A stretch of DNA of 64,000 nt, from the NCBI GenBank assembly GCA_026932145.1, contig JAIXKT010000021.1, positions 124,001 through 188,000 of the forward strand. Reading direction: 5' to 3'. The notes below the pieces were generated by a model that made no database searches, was not told where the DNA came from, and saw only the letters and a list, made by a program, of their open reading frames with translations. Made by a program: the position numbers and the translations under genes. This DNA comes from Bacteroidia bacterium (lineage in GTDB: Bacteria > Bacteroidota > Bacteroidia > J057 > JAIXKT01). Shown one piece after another: positions 46,578 to 55,545 of this stretch; position 1 is the first letter of the stretch; each line of letters opens with the position of its first letter.

Positions 46578-47276
46578 TTATGCAAATCTGTATATTCTTT
46601 GCAATAACGGAGTTACCTGTGCTTTGGGAATAGTTCTGATATAACTTTCTTCTTGTGCTAAACGATTGAATATAATCTCTAAAATCTTGTTAGTAACATA
46701 GTTATCTAACTGTGTTTGAATAGTTGGTGTGTTGGGGACTTTAAGATAAGTTTCTACTAATTCGTTCCAACGCAATGTAGCTAAGCTGGATTGTAGTTCC
46801 TGTGCCACAATTCCATGAAAGTTTTGATAAACCATTTCATAGGAAGCCATTTTAAAAAACCGTGTTGCGTCCGTTGGGTTTCCGTATAAAATTTTTTGTG
46901 GATCTGTAATATCCCAATTATCAGTAGCTTGCTTTATTATCGGGAATAATGCTTTTACAGAACGTTCTGCAGAACGGTTCATTAAGTATTCTAATTCCTG
47001 CATTTTAGCTACTCCGGCCTCTGTTTGGTTCATAATAGAAACCAATGCGCTATCTTGCTGTGGAAAAGGTATTTGTGTGAGACTTCCGGCTGCAAATCCC
47101 TGATAGTGCCCTAAACGGCTGATGACAGAATCTGACCCAATGACAATAGTTTCGCGTAAGCCAGCTTTTATTTCGGATGCCGATAAACCCACCGGAACAT
47201 CCGGATCTTTTTTGCAATTACAGCTAAACAATAATAAACCTAATAAACTGCTAAGCAGTATGGAGCGAAAAACCAT
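46578..47276 (-). CDS. DUF4197 lipoprotein
   Basis: Protein of 232 residues. The lipoprotein signal ends LLFSC with a Cys doublet (CNCKK). The mature part fits DUF4197: LSASEIKAGLRETIVIGSDSVISRLG, YLMNRSAERSVKALFPIIKQA, DATRFFKMASYEMVYQNFHGIV and a C-terminal LDNYVTNKILEIIFNRLAQEE. Function unknown. The start is the ATG at 47276; the only alternative (TTG 47282) overlaps the promoter box. Confidence 0.85.
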   Translation of the reverse strand: MVFRSILLSSLLGLLLFSCNCKKDPDVPVGLSASEIKAGLRETIVIGSDSVISRLGHYQGFAAGSLTQIPFPQQDSALVSIMNQTEAGVAKMQELEYLMNRSAERSVKALFPIIKQATDNWDITDPQKILYGNPTDATRFFKMASYEMVYQNFHGIVAQELQSSLATLRWNELVETYLKVPNTPTIQTQLDNYVTNKILEIIFNRLAQEESYIRTIPKAQVTPLLQRIYRFA

Positions 47277-47279
47277 ATA

Positions 47280-47287
47280 CAAAGTTA
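47280..47287 (-). promoter_or_regulatory. -7 box abutting the DUF4197 start
   Basis: TAACTTTG on the minus strand with only 3 bases before the ATG at 47276. A leaderless mRNA is expected unless translation begins elsewhere, and no later Met precedes the lipobox. Confidence 0.6.
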
Positions 47288-47325
47288 TGTAATTTTAGAA
47301 CTTATGTGTGCAAGTAAAATAAGTT

Positions 47326-48036
47326 TTATTGCACAAAATCCCCAATAGCTAAGTGGTGCTGGCTTCCGGAATATACCGTAGAGTTAGGGGATAATGACCA
47401 AGAATACCCTACGACCACTCCATTCATGTCGGTGTATAGCCGAGCGGTTCCTGCCCCAAGACCGGAACAAGTATCGCATCGAGTATCGTTAGAATGTGGC
47501 AAAAGGCTGGAATCTACTACTCGAATACTCCACTGGCGGGTATTTCCAACAATCGGTGCAATTGGGGTTATTTCTTCCGGCACAAGCGTTACTATCATGA
47601 TGTGGTTAAAAGTTGCAACAGAATCAGCATTGTGAATCGCGATAACGGTGTTTGGGTGTATATCTTTAATATAAGAGAATCGCTTAAAGCGATCTTTATG
47701 TTCAATTGCCTGAAAATAGTCTGTACCGCTTGGTAGAGCTGAACCAAGCCATGTTTGAAGATCAAAGCTGTTATAGTTATAAGTAACTTTTAACAAAGCA
47801 GTTAGTAGTCCGCTATGGTCTGCATTGCAGGTATATTCTCCGGCTCCGGCAAGATCCTTCCATGCTACAACGGACGTGTTGGCTGTATAAATATTTTGCG
47901 CAGGAGGGGTATTTTGAACCAACTCAGTAGCCCATTGAACCATTGTTTTAGGCGTAACAGATACAAGGTCTTTTTCTGTACAACCGGTTGAAAAAAGTAG
48001 TAGTATGGTTGCTACGAAAAAAAAATATAAGCGCAT
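47326..48036 (-). CDS. Lipoprotein related to NlpC/P60-type proteins but lacking the cysteine
   Basis: Protein of 236 residues with lipobox Cys19 (STGCTEKD). The middle contains NADHSGLLTALL and NHIMIVT, spaced like DCSGxxxxLL and GHxMIV in a family of NlpC/P60-like proteins I remember, which also share W.V.VVDSS, DTR and the closing GxGAGTARLYTD...VVGYSWS. At the catalytic position Cys is His74, while the partner His145 is kept; Cys70 lies four residues before His74. It is therefore either inactive or uses a different chemistry. The family assignment is from memory. The -7 box is at 48069-48076. Confidence 0.7.
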   Translation of the reverse strand: MRLYFFFVATILLLFSTGCTEKDLVSVTPKTMVQWATELVQNTPPAQNIYTANTSVVAWKDLAGAGEYTCNADHSGLLTALLKVTYNYNSFDLQTWLGSALPSGTDYFQAIEHKDRFKRFSYIKDIHPNTVIAIHNADSVATFNHIMIVTLVPEEITPIAPIVGNTRQWSIRVVDSSLLPHSNDTRCDTCSGLGAGTARLYTDMNGVVVGYSWSLSPNSTVYSGSQHHLAIGDFVQ

Positions 48037-48068
48037 TTATAGTAAAAGTAAAATTAAAAAACCAACCG

Positions 48069-48076
48069 CAAAGATA
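48069..48076 (-). promoter_or_regulatory. -7 box of the NlpC/P60-like gene
   Basis: TATCTTTG on the minus strand followed by CGG, 32 bases before the ATG at 48036. Confidence 0.5.
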
Positions 48077-48211
48077 GAAAACTGTTAAATAAAGGGATAA
48101 ATAAGTTTCAAAATAAAGATTATAGCTTAAACAAAAAGCAAGTTCGGTGGGTTTTGGGGCTGAAGGCAATAAAAATTTACAGATATATTAGAATTGTATC
48201 AGTAGCTTTTA

Positions 48212-48219
48212 TAGTTTTG
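48212..48219 (+). promoter_or_regulatory. -7 box of the Wzz-like gene
   Basis: TAGTTTTG followed by CGGC, 17 bases before the ATG at 48237. Confidence 0.55.
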
Positions 48220-48236
48220 CGGCTGTTTCATTTTGG

Positions 48237-49190
48237 ATGTCTAATAATCCTCCGCTAACACTACAAGAGGCATGGCTGCGCGTTTGGTTTCGTAGGAAAT
48301 ACGTAATAGTTACCGTGCTTATTAGCGCATTATTAGCGGTTATATTTTCGCTCCCTTGGTTTGTTACCCCCAAATACAAAGCATCAGCAGAATTTATCCC
48401 GCCTAACTTTGCCAGTATCAAACAGTTGAACTTCAAGGAAAGCCAACAGGTAGGCTTTGGAATTGGCGGAAATGACGACGCTGATAGATGTGTTGCTATT
48501 TTAACAGCAGCTTCTGCCCGAAAGGCGGTATCCGAAAAATTTCAATGGATACAACAATTTGGGCTTTCTCATTATCCGTTAGATAAGCAAGACAAAATAA
48601 TAGAAGGCGTTTTTGACGGAGATATAGACGTTCGCACAACTCCAGCCTCTTCAATTGTCGTATCCGTCTTTAATATTGACTCTACCCAAGCCGCTGCAAC
48701 AGCTAATTTTTTGGTAACATATTTAGATAGTTTGTTAGAAACTTTTGCCGGCCGCAAAACGAGCATTTTGGCAATACAGCCCACATTAGCCGAATTAAAA
48801 GAGCAAAAACAAGCCATTTTAGACACATTGGCAGGTATCAGAAAGCGGTATAAGATTTATCATACAGAACTTGGCAGTGAAGATTATATGAAAAAAACAC
48901 TCCCTGGTATGGTAGATTCTCCCGAAGCCCATCAGATTTATGATAATTTAGTGAGCTTAGAACGCCGCCTGTATATCGTTGACGGAGAAATAGCTTTATT
49001 AGAGCGCGAAAAAGAACGAATAGAAATTCACTTAAAAGCATTTCCTACAATACTAAACATATACCAGCAGGCAAGTGTTCCTCACTACATATCTCGCCCA
49101 CAACGGCTCTTGATTGTTATGGGTACGTGTATATCTGTCTTGCTCGTTTTAGTGCTGGCCATCGTCTTTTTGGATAAAAATCCACATTGA
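48237..49190 (+). CDS. Wzz-like chain-length determinant family protein
   Basis: Inner-membrane protein of 317 residues with the polysaccharide co-polymerase layout. TM1 is near residues 21-43 (YVIVTVLISALLAVIFSLPWF), followed by a large periplasmic part with coiled-coil segments (ELKEQKQAILDTLAGIRKRY, SLERRLYIVDGEIALLEREKERI). A Pro-containing run (SVPHYISRPQR) then leads into TM2 (LLIVMGTCISVLLVLVLAIVFL). It has no C-terminal tyrosine kinase. No glycosyltransferase or wzx/wzy gene is nearby, so it is separated from any polysaccharide cluster. It ends 2 bases before the convergent xseB stop. Confidence 0.82.
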   Translation: MSNNPPLTLQEAWLRVWFRRKYVIVTVLISALLAVIFSLPWFVTPKYKASAEFIPPNFASIKQLNFKESQQVGFGIGGNDDADRCVAILTAASARKAVSEKFQWIQQFGLSHYPLDKQDKIIEGVFDGDIDVRTTPASSIVVSVFNIDSTQAAATANFLVTYLDSLLETFAGRKTSILAIQPTLAELKEQKQAILDTLAGIRKRYKIYHTELGSEDYMKKTLPGMVDSPEAHQIYDNLVSLERRLYIVDGEIALLEREKERIEIHLKAFPTILNIYQQASVPHYISRPQRLLIVMGTCISVLLVLVLAIVFLDKNPH

Positions 49191-49192
49191 TT

Positions 49193-49414
49193 TTACGCTT
49201 CCTTTGTTTCGTCAGCTATTTCTTTCAAGATATTATTCACATCTTCTTCGGTAGTACGCAGTTTTTGCTTGCAAATGCGAATTAGTAAAGCAGCTCGCTT
49301 TGTCTTTTGAGAGAGTTCATCTATCGAAATTTCCCCTTGTTCAATCTCTGCTACAATTGTTTGCAGCTCATTAAAAGCTTCTGTGTAGGTTATATTTTTA
49401 TCTAAATTATTCAT
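49193..49414 (-). CDS. xseB: Exodeoxyribonuclease VII small subunit
   Basis: Small subunit (73 residues) of the single-strand exonuclease ExoVII. The helical sequence TYTEAFNELQTIVAEIEQGEISIDELSQKTKRAALLIRICKQKL is typical of the family. The ATG at 49414 overlaps the xseA stop by 8 bases, so the subunits are co-translated. Confidence 0.93.
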   Translation of the reverse strand: MNNLDKNITYTEAFNELQTIVAEIEQGEISIDELSQKTKRAALLIRICKQKLRTTEEDVNNILKEIADETKEA

Positions 49415-50942
49415 TTTCAAGTTGTTGAATTTCTCTGACAACACTTATTAAGGTTCCGTCTGCTAACACTGTCTGAATCTCGTCATTTGGGTTAAGTTGG
49501 GAAATACTGGACACAATGCGGCCATTTTTAAGGGTCAAAGAAAATCCCTTTTTTAAAATTTGAACCGGATCTGACCAAATAACCAACTTTTCTACTTCTG
49601 AAATAGAACGTTCTTTTTCCTTAAATAAAGTTCGTACAGCAGAATTTAAGCGCAAAAAAAGCTCATTTTGCTGTTTCCTCTGCGCACGAATAGTAGTATT
49701 AAAAACAAAATTAAAGTGTTTTGTAATAACAACTAATTCATTACCATGCTTTTGTAACCCTTGCTGAATTTCTTTTTCGGTATTATTTTGCAGATTTTGC
49801 AGATTTTGCCTCAATAAGTTGAACAAGGCATTTTTAAAAAAAAGAATTTTGGGGGGAACGTTTTTTAGATGATTATTAGACTTATCTAAGACAAATAAGC
49901 AAGTTTTATGCAGTTGTTTGCGGATGTGCGATATTTCGGTATTTGCCTGAAACAGCTTATTTTGGGTTAAATTTTGGAAGTTTTGTGTGTGTAGATAAAA
50001 TACAGAATAAGTTTCCTGTATTTTCCGTTTTGAAATCAGGGCTAATTTTTCAGTTATTTTTTGGAGTGGGATAGCAGCATTGTGAAACTGCTGAATCAGA
50101 AATTCAGCCAATTTGGTTGGCGTAATGGCATTATGAAAGGCAACCATTTCAGCAACAGTTTCATTCGTAGAGTGCCCGATGCCGGTAAAAATTGGTATTG
50201 GGCATAGCGCAATTACTTGGGCTAAATTAAAATGATTAAAAATAGAAAGCCCAATATCGCTTCCGCCCCCGCGCACAATAGCTATTATATCAAAATTTTC
50301 TTTCAGTTTTTGAATCCGCAAAATCTGGCTTGTAATATCTGCTATGGCACGTTCACCTTGTAAAACCGCCGGAAATAGAGTCATAGAAAAAGCGTATCCC
50401 CACGAATTATGCTCTAAAACATTCAAAAAATCTGCGTATCCTTTGCTTGTTTCTACCGAAATAACCGCTATCCGTTGAGGTAATATAGGGATCTGCAAAC
50501 GCTTGTTCTGGGAAAAAATACCAATAGATTGTAGTTTTTGGATAGCGCGCATTTTTTCTGCCTCCAAATCCCCCAAAGTGTAAGTCGGGTCAATATCTAA
50601 AATCCGCAACGAAAGCCCATAAACAGAATCATAAGTGATTTTTGCTAAAAATAAAATCTTAATTCCCTCTTTAAGAGGTTCTTGCAAAATATCCAAAAAC
50701 TGATTGTTTATCCGAAGATAATCTTCTTTCCAAAGAATTGCACGTAATTGCGCAATAACCTTACCTGCTTGTTTTTCAACTAATTCCGGGTAGCAATGCC
50801 CTGTATAACGGTAAAAGTTTAGCTTATTCATTTCTGCTTTTACCCAAAAAGAACTGCTATAACGGTCAGTGAGAGTTCGCTGAATACTTTGTGTTACTTC
50901 ATATAACGTAAAGATTTTTTTTTCATGGATAAACTCCGGCAT
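49407..50942 (-). CDS. xseA: Exodeoxyribonuclease VII large subunit
   Basis: Catalytic subunit (511 residues) of ExoVII, which degrades single-stranded DNA from both ends in repair. The N-terminal OB fold starts TLYEVTQSIQRTL. The catalytic domain has RIAVISVETSKGYADFLNVL, IVRGGGSDIGLSIFNHF and GIGHSTNETVAEMVAFHNAITPTKLAEFLI. A long coiled-coil region follows. The ATG at 50942 is chosen because a -7 box lies at 50971-50978 inside the longer open frame. Operon with xseB. Confidence 0.95.
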   Translation of the reverse strand: MPEFIHEKKIFTLYEVTQSIQRTLTDRYSSSFWVKAEMNKLNFYRYTGHCYPELVEKQAGKVIAQLRAILWKEDYLRINNQFLDILQEPLKEGIKILFLAKITYDSVYGLSLRILDIDPTYTLGDLEAEKMRAIQKLQSIGIFSQNKRLQIPILPQRIAVISVETSKGYADFLNVLEHNSWGYAFSMTLFPAVLQGERAIADITSQILRIQKLKENFDIIAIVRGGGSDIGLSIFNHFNLAQVIALCPIPIFTGIGHSTNETVAEMVAFHNAITPTKLAEFLIQQFHNAAIPLQKITEKLALISKRKIQETYSVFYLHTQNFQNLTQNKLFQANTEISHIRKQLHKTCLFVLDKSNNHLKNVPPKILFFKNALFNLLRQNLQNLQNNTEKEIQQGLQKHGNELVVITKHFNFVFNTTIRAQRKQQNELFLRLNSAVRTLFKEKERSISEVEKLVIWSDPVQILKKGFSLTLKNGRIVSSISQLNPNDEIQTVLADGTLISVVREIQQLENE

Positions 50943-50970
50943 GATAAACTTCAAACCTCCAATTTGAAAG

Positions 50971-50978
50971 CAAAAGTA
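50971..50978 (-). promoter_or_regulatory. -7 box of xseA-xseB
   Basis: TACTTTTG on the minus strand, 28 bases before the ATG at 50942. A TTGGAGG run follows in the leader. Confidence 0.55.
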
Positions 50979-51026
50979 ACTATTTAGGCATTGGCAGAAT
51001 TTAAAAATAAATAGCAACTACCTAAA

Positions 51027-51062
51027 ATAAAATACTTAAATATCTTATTTTAAGTATTTTAT
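51027..51062. repeat. 14-base perfect inverted repeat in a divergent promoter region
   Basis: Arms at 51027-51040 and 51049-51062 are perfect complements around an 8-base spacer. The site is upstream of both xseA and the deoxyhypusine-synthase-like gene, so it cannot be a normal terminator for either. An operator is possible. It is entirely AT-rich apart from one C/G pair. Confidence 0.45.
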
Positions 51063-51154
51063 GATTTCTTTATTCGGTTAAATATATTTTTGGCAGGGTA
51101 TTGATTGATTTTCTTTCTTAGCTACCATAAAGGCATACGTATAGATATTTTTTG

Positions 51155-51162
51155 TAACTTCG
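51155..51162 (+). promoter_or_regulatory. -7-like box of the deoxyhypusine-synthase-like gene
   Basis: TAACTTCG differs from TAnnTTTG at one position and is followed by CGCC. The ATG at 51182 is 19 bases downstream. Confidence 0.45.
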
Positions 51163-51181
51163 CGCCCTGATAGCTTGCACC

Positions 51182-52228
51182 ATGAATAAAGCAGATTTAT
51201 TACAACACAAAGTTAAACACATTGATATAAAGGAATATAGCCAAATTGTACCATTGGTAGATTCCTTTGGAGATATGGCATTCCAAGCAAGAAATCTAAG
51301 CCGTGCTGCCCAAATTTTTGATAAAATGCAGGCAGATTCTCCTTGTGCCGTTTATTTGACTTTGGCTGGTTCACTTATCAGTGCTGGATTAAAACAAGTA
51401 ATTTTAGATCTCGTCAATAATAATATGGTTGATGGAATCGTATCTACGGGAGCAAACATTGTAGATCAAGATTTCTTTGAAGCACTTGGTTTTTTTCATT
51501 ATAAAGGAAGTCAATTTGTTGATGATAAAGAACTTCGGGAACTTTGGATTGACCGTATTTATGACACTTATATTGATGAAGAAGAGCTACGTATTTGTGA
51601 TGAAACGATAGGGAAGATATGCGAGTCTTTGGAGAGACGCCCATATTCCTCCCGTGAATTTATAGAAGAAATGGGACGTTATTTAGACACCCACGAAGAA
51701 TATAGAGACTCACGAGAAAATTCAATCGTATATCGCTGCTACCAAAAAGGAGTGCCGATTTTTGTCCCCGCTTTTTCAGATTGTTCTGCCGGTTTCGGCT
51801 TAATCCATCATCAATATCATACAAAAGGCCCCAAAGTAACCATAGATTCTGCGGCAGACTTTTTAGAACTTACTCAGACTAAGCTACATGCACGTGAATC
51901 AGGTATTTTGATGATTGGTGGCGGAGTTCCTAAAAACTTTGTTCAGGATGTAGTAGTTGCAACCGAAATCTTAGAACAAGATTGCCCAATGCACAAATAT
52001 GCTATTCAAATTACCGTTGCAGACGAGCGGGACGGCGCGCTCTCCGGCTCAACACTCAAAGAGGCTTGCTCTTGGGGAAAAGTAGATGTAGTGCATGAAC
52101 AAATGGTGTATGCTGAAGCCACCTTAGCTTTCCCAATCCTTGCCGGATATGCTTACCACAAAGGAAATTGGAAAAGCAGAACTGAAAAACGTTTTAATGA
52201 GCTCTTTCGTAAAGAACCGGCCGTATAA
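51182..52228 (+). CDS. Deoxyhypusine synthase-like protein
   Basis: Soluble NAD-dependent enzyme of 348 residues. The family signatures are PCAVYLTLAGSLISAGLKQVIL, VDGIVSTGANI, a SDCSAGFGLIHHQ block and, near the C-terminus, KEACSWGKVDVVHEQMVYAEATLAFPIL. In that last block Lys300 corresponds to the essential lysine (human Lys329) that carries the aminobutyl intermediate. Bacteria lack eIF5A, the eukaryotic substrate. Some bacterial members of this family make homospermidine, so polyamine synthesis is the best inference. It begins a plus-strand run with uppS, bamA and the BatA-like gene. Confidence 0.88.
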   Translation: MNKADLLQHKVKHIDIKEYSQIVPLVDSFGDMAFQARNLSRAAQIFDKMQADSPCAVYLTLAGSLISAGLKQVILDLVNNNMVDGIVSTGANIVDQDFFEALGFFHYKGSQFVDDKELRELWIDRIYDTYIDEEELRICDETIGKICESLERRPYSSREFIEEMGRYLDTHEEYRDSRENSIVYRCYQKGVPIFVPAFSDCSAGFGLIHHQYHTKGPKVTIDSAADFLELTQTKLHARESGILMIGGGVPKNFVQDVVVATEILEQDCPMHKYAIQITVADERDGALSGSTLKEACSWGKVDVVHEQMVYAEATLAFPILAGYAYHKGNWKSRTEKRFNELFRKEPAV

Positions 52229-52273
52229 AATTTAAACTATAACCAGTAGATTCAGCCTGATCTATTATTGCCC

Positions 52274-53020
52274 ATGAGTCATCTGCCGTTGGGAATCCGC
52301 GCTGACAAAGTGCCCAGACATATTGCTATTATCATGGATGGGAACGGTCGCTGGGCAAAAAAATTAGGAAATATCCGTGCTTTTGGGCATAACGCAGCCT
52401 TAACGGCTGTACGTGATGTTATAGAAGGTGCTATCGAAGCAGGAGTTCCATACCTTACGTTGTTTGCTTTTTCTACCGAAAATTGGAGCCGCCCCAAATA
52501 TGAAGTGAATGCACTAATGGAACTCTTAGTATCAAGCCTCCGCAAAGAGCATAAAACCTTCCACGAAAACCAAGTGCGCCTGCGAAGCATCGGGAATATC
52601 GCAGATTTACCCCCAAAATGCCAGCAAGAACTTACAGAAGTTATGGAGCAAACAGCATCCTATAACAAATTAACACTAACGCTTGCGCTGAGCTATGGCG
52701 CACGGCAAGATATTACAACTTCCCTAAAGCGAATTGCCCAAGAAGTAGCTAACGGAAGATATACTCCCGAAAATATTACCACAGAATTGATTTCCAGCCA
52801 GTTATCAACACATTTTCTTCCAGATCCGGAACTTTTAATCCGAACCAGTGGCGAATATAGAATCAGTAATTTCTTACTTTGGGAAATAGCTTATGCTGAA
52901 ATATACATTACTCCAAAACTCTGGCCAGATTTTCGCCGAAAAGACCTATTTGAAGCTATTTTGGACTTTCAGCAAAGAGAACGCCGTTTCGGAAAAACCA
53001 GTGAACAACTTAAACCCTGA
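52274..53020 (+). CDS. uppS: Isoprenyl transferase (undecaprenyl diphosphate synthase)
   Basis: Cis-prenyltransferase of 248 residues that makes the C55 carrier lipid for cell-wall precursors. It shows the catalytic IIMDGNGRWAKK (Asp22), TLFAFSTENWSRP and the C-terminal LIRTSGEYRISNFLLWEIAYAEIY. The ATG at 52274 is preferred over TTG at 52268. It lies 45 bases after the deoxyhypusine-synthase-like gene and 12 bases before bamA; this uppS-bamA order is common in Bacteroidota. Confidence 0.96.
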   Translation: MSHLPLGIRADKVPRHIAIIMDGNGRWAKKLGNIRAFGHNAALTAVRDVIEGAIEAGVPYLTLFAFSTENWSRPKYEVNALMELLVSSLRKEHKTFHENQVRLRSIGNIADLPPKCQQELTEVMEQTASYNKLTLTLALSYGARQDITTSLKRIAQEVANGRYTPENITTELISSQLSTHFLPDPELLIRTSGEYRISNFLLWEIAYAEIYITPKLWPDFRRKDLFEAILDFQQRERRFGKTSEQLKP

Positions 53021-53032
53021 AATTGCTAACCG

Positions 53033-55528
53033 ATGATACCCTCAACAACAATTATCCGGGCGAATTTATCTCCTCTCAAAAAAATGAACACCATTTTTAA
53101 CTATTTTGTATTAATATTTTTAGCCTGGGCTTTGGCAAATACCCAATTGCTTGCCCAAAATACAGAAAAAACATATACTTTAACCGATATATCTATTGAA
53201 GGCAATCAATACAATGATAATCAAGCTATTATACAAATTTCAGGGCTAACTATCGGTTCTAAAATTACCATTCCCGGCCAGGAAGTAGCTCAAGCTATTG
53301 AAAAACTCTGGAAGCAGCAAATCTTTTCAGATATACAAATTAATATTGGAAAAATAGAGGGTGATGATTTATCTTTGATTATTAAGTTATCAGAACGGCC
53401 ACGTATTTCTCGGTTTAGTTTTTCCGGTATCACGCGCAGCCAAGCAGATGATCTTCGGGAAAAAATTAAATTTATACGCGGAACGATTCTCACAGAACCC
53501 AAAAAAAGAACCGCCACCAGAACTATCAAAAACTTTTTCCAAGAAAAAGGGTACTACAATGTAGCTGTTAAAATAACTGAAAAGCCAGAAGCAGGCTCTA
53601 CTAATGCTGCTAATATTGAAATCGCTATTAATAAAGGCCCAAGAGTTAAAGTAGGGCATATAGAAATTGACGGAAATACCGATATAGATGATGGAAAGTT
53701 AAAAAAACGGTTTAAAAATACCAAAGAAAAACGCTTTTATCGCATCTGGGCACGTTCAAAATTTATCAAAGGAAATTTTAATGAAGATAAAGCTAAAATA
53801 GTAGCGTTCTATAATTCAAGAGGTTACAGAGATGCACAACTCATTTCAGATACCGTAATTCAACGAAATGAAAAAATAGTAGATATAAAAATCAACGTCT
53901 TAGAAGGAAAACAATATTATTTCCGAAACATAACTTTTATCGGAAATAATAAGTATAATTCAGATTATTTGCTGTCTCTACTGAATATTAGGCGGGGAGA
54001 TATTTACAATCAAGCGCAGCTTGATAAAAAATTATCTATGGACCCGAATGGTACAGACATTAGTTCGTTGTATTTAGATGACGGATATTTGTTTTTCCGT
54101 GCAGACCCTACCGAGATACTGGTAGAAGGTGATTCCATTGATATTGAAATTAAGGTTTACGAAGGCCCACAGGCTACAATTAACAAAGTTTATGTAGAGG
54201 GTAATACCAAAACGGCTGATTATGTGATAATCAGGGAGTTAAGAACATTACCGGGGGATAAATTCAGCCGTTCAGACCTTATTCGTAGCCAGCGAGAATT
54301 GTTAGCATTAGGTTATTTTAACCAAGAAAAAATGAACGTTATTCCAATTCCCGACCCAACCAAGGGACTTGTTGATTTGAAATACGTTGTGGAAGAGCGT
54401 CCTTCAGACCAATTGCAATTTCAAGGTGGCTGGACGGGGAGAATCAGGGATACCTTAGGAAATGTTTTAGCAGGAGGTTTTATTGGGACTATCGGGCTTA
54501 CGTTCAATAATTTTTCTACGAAAAAGATGTTTCAGCGTGGCCAATGGCGGCCATTGCCCTCCGGGCACGGCCAACGGCTTAGTTTGAGTATTCAGCTAAA
54601 CGGCGTGAATTTCCAGAATTATGGCATTTCATTTATGGAGCCTTGGTTCGGCGGTAAGAAGCCAAACTCTTTTGGGGTATCCTTTAACTATTCTATGCAG
54701 CGATCGCCAACATTAGCCGGTTATAGAATGGCTATATTTGGAACCAGCGTTGATTTAGGAAGACGGCTGAAATTTCCAGATGATTATTTTCGCTCCTATA
54801 CTTCAATTAACTACCAGAATTTTAGTTTACGAAATGCCGGTGCCTTTATTGGAGCTGGAGACGGACAGTACAATTTACTCTCTTTACGCCAAACTTTTGA
54901 CCGTACAAGCATAGATGCACCCATTTATCCCAGAAGTGGTTCACAAATTTCCTTATCAATAGAAGCTACACCTCCCTGGGGGCTGATATTACAAGGTAAA
55001 GAAAAAGCTTTAGGGCTAACCGAATTTCATAAGTGGAAGTTTGACGCTTCTTGGTTCTTAAAACTGTATAAAAATATGGTCATTAATGCTAAGTTTCGGA
55101 CGGGCTTTATTGGCTTATATGACAAGAGCAAGGGTGTTTCTCCTTTTGGTCAGTTTATTATGGGGGGTGCAGGTTGGCAGGGTTTTGGCGGTCTTTTTGG
55201 GCGTGAACTCGTTGGGTTGCGTGGCTATAATACCTTTTATGACCCAACTTCTGCTAATATATTCAACAAATTTACCCTTGAAATTCGCCAGCCATTGACA
55301 TTAGAGCAATCTGCCACAGTATGGTTATTAGCTTTTGCAGAAGCCGGAAACGCATGGAATGGTTTTAAAAACTACAATCCAACGAGTTTACGTAGATCGG
55401 CAGGTTTCGGAATTCGTGTATTCCTACCCATATTTGGCTTACTCGGTGTAGATTACGGCTTCGCTTTTGATGAATCTTATGGTGCTCCGAAACAACCCTT
55501 CCAGTTCATTATCGGCCAACAGTTCTAA
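53033..55528 (+). CDS. bamA: Outer membrane protein assembly factor BamA
   Basis: Outer-membrane insertase of 831 residues. A signal peptide (LSPLKKMNTIFNYFVLIFLAW...LLAQ) is followed by five POTRA repeats (about residues 45-430; for example GPRVKVGHIEIDGNTDIDDGKLKKRF and YEGPQATINKVYVEGN) and a C-terminal 16-strand barrel. The barrel includes RQTFDRTSIDAPIYPRSGSQI and FGGLFGRELVGLRGY. It ends in a terminal Phe (IGQQF), as the beta-signal needs. I kept the ATG at 53033 because the KK before the hydrophobic core would be lost with the ATG at 53084. Confidence 0.95.
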   Translation: MIPSTTIIRANLSPLKKMNTIFNYFVLIFLAWALANTQLLAQNTEKTYTLTDISIEGNQYNDNQAIIQISGLTIGSKITIPGQEVAQAIEKLWKQQIFSDIQINIGKIEGDDLSLIIKLSERPRISRFSFSGITRSQADDLREKIKFIRGTILTEPKKRTATRTIKNFFQEKGYYNVAVKITEKPEAGSTNAANIEIAINKGPRVKVGHIEIDGNTDIDDGKLKKRFKNTKEKRFYRIWARSKFIKGNFNEDKAKIVAFYNSRGYRDAQLISDTVIQRNEKIVDIKINVLEGKQYYFRNITFIGNNKYNSDYLLSLLNIRRGDIYNQAQLDKKLSMDPNGTDISSLYLDDGYLFFRADPTEILVEGDSIDIEIKVYEGPQATINKVYVEGNTKTADYVIIRELRTLPGDKFSRSDLIRSQRELLALGYFNQEKMNVIPIPDPTKGLVDLKYVVEERPSDQLQFQGGWTGRIRDTLGNVLAGGFIGTIGLTFNNFSTKKMFQRGQWRPLPSGHGQRLSLSIQLNGVNFQNYGISFMEPWFGGKKPNSFGVSFNYSMQRSPTLAGYRMAIFGTSVDLGRRLKFPDDYFRSYTSINYQNFSLRNAGAFIGAGDGQYNLLSLRQTFDRTSIDAPIYPRSGSQISLSIEATPPWGLILQGKEKALGLTEFHKWKFDASWFLKLYKNMVINAKFRTGFIGLYDKSKGVSPFGQFIMGGAGWQGFGGLFGRELVGLRGYNTFYDPTSANIFNKFTLEIRQPLTLEQSATVWLLAFAEAGNAWNGFKNYNPTSLRRSAGFGIRVFLPIFGLLGVDYGFAFDESYGAPKQPFQFIIGQQF

Positions 55529-55545
55529 TGGTTTTTGTGTAAACT

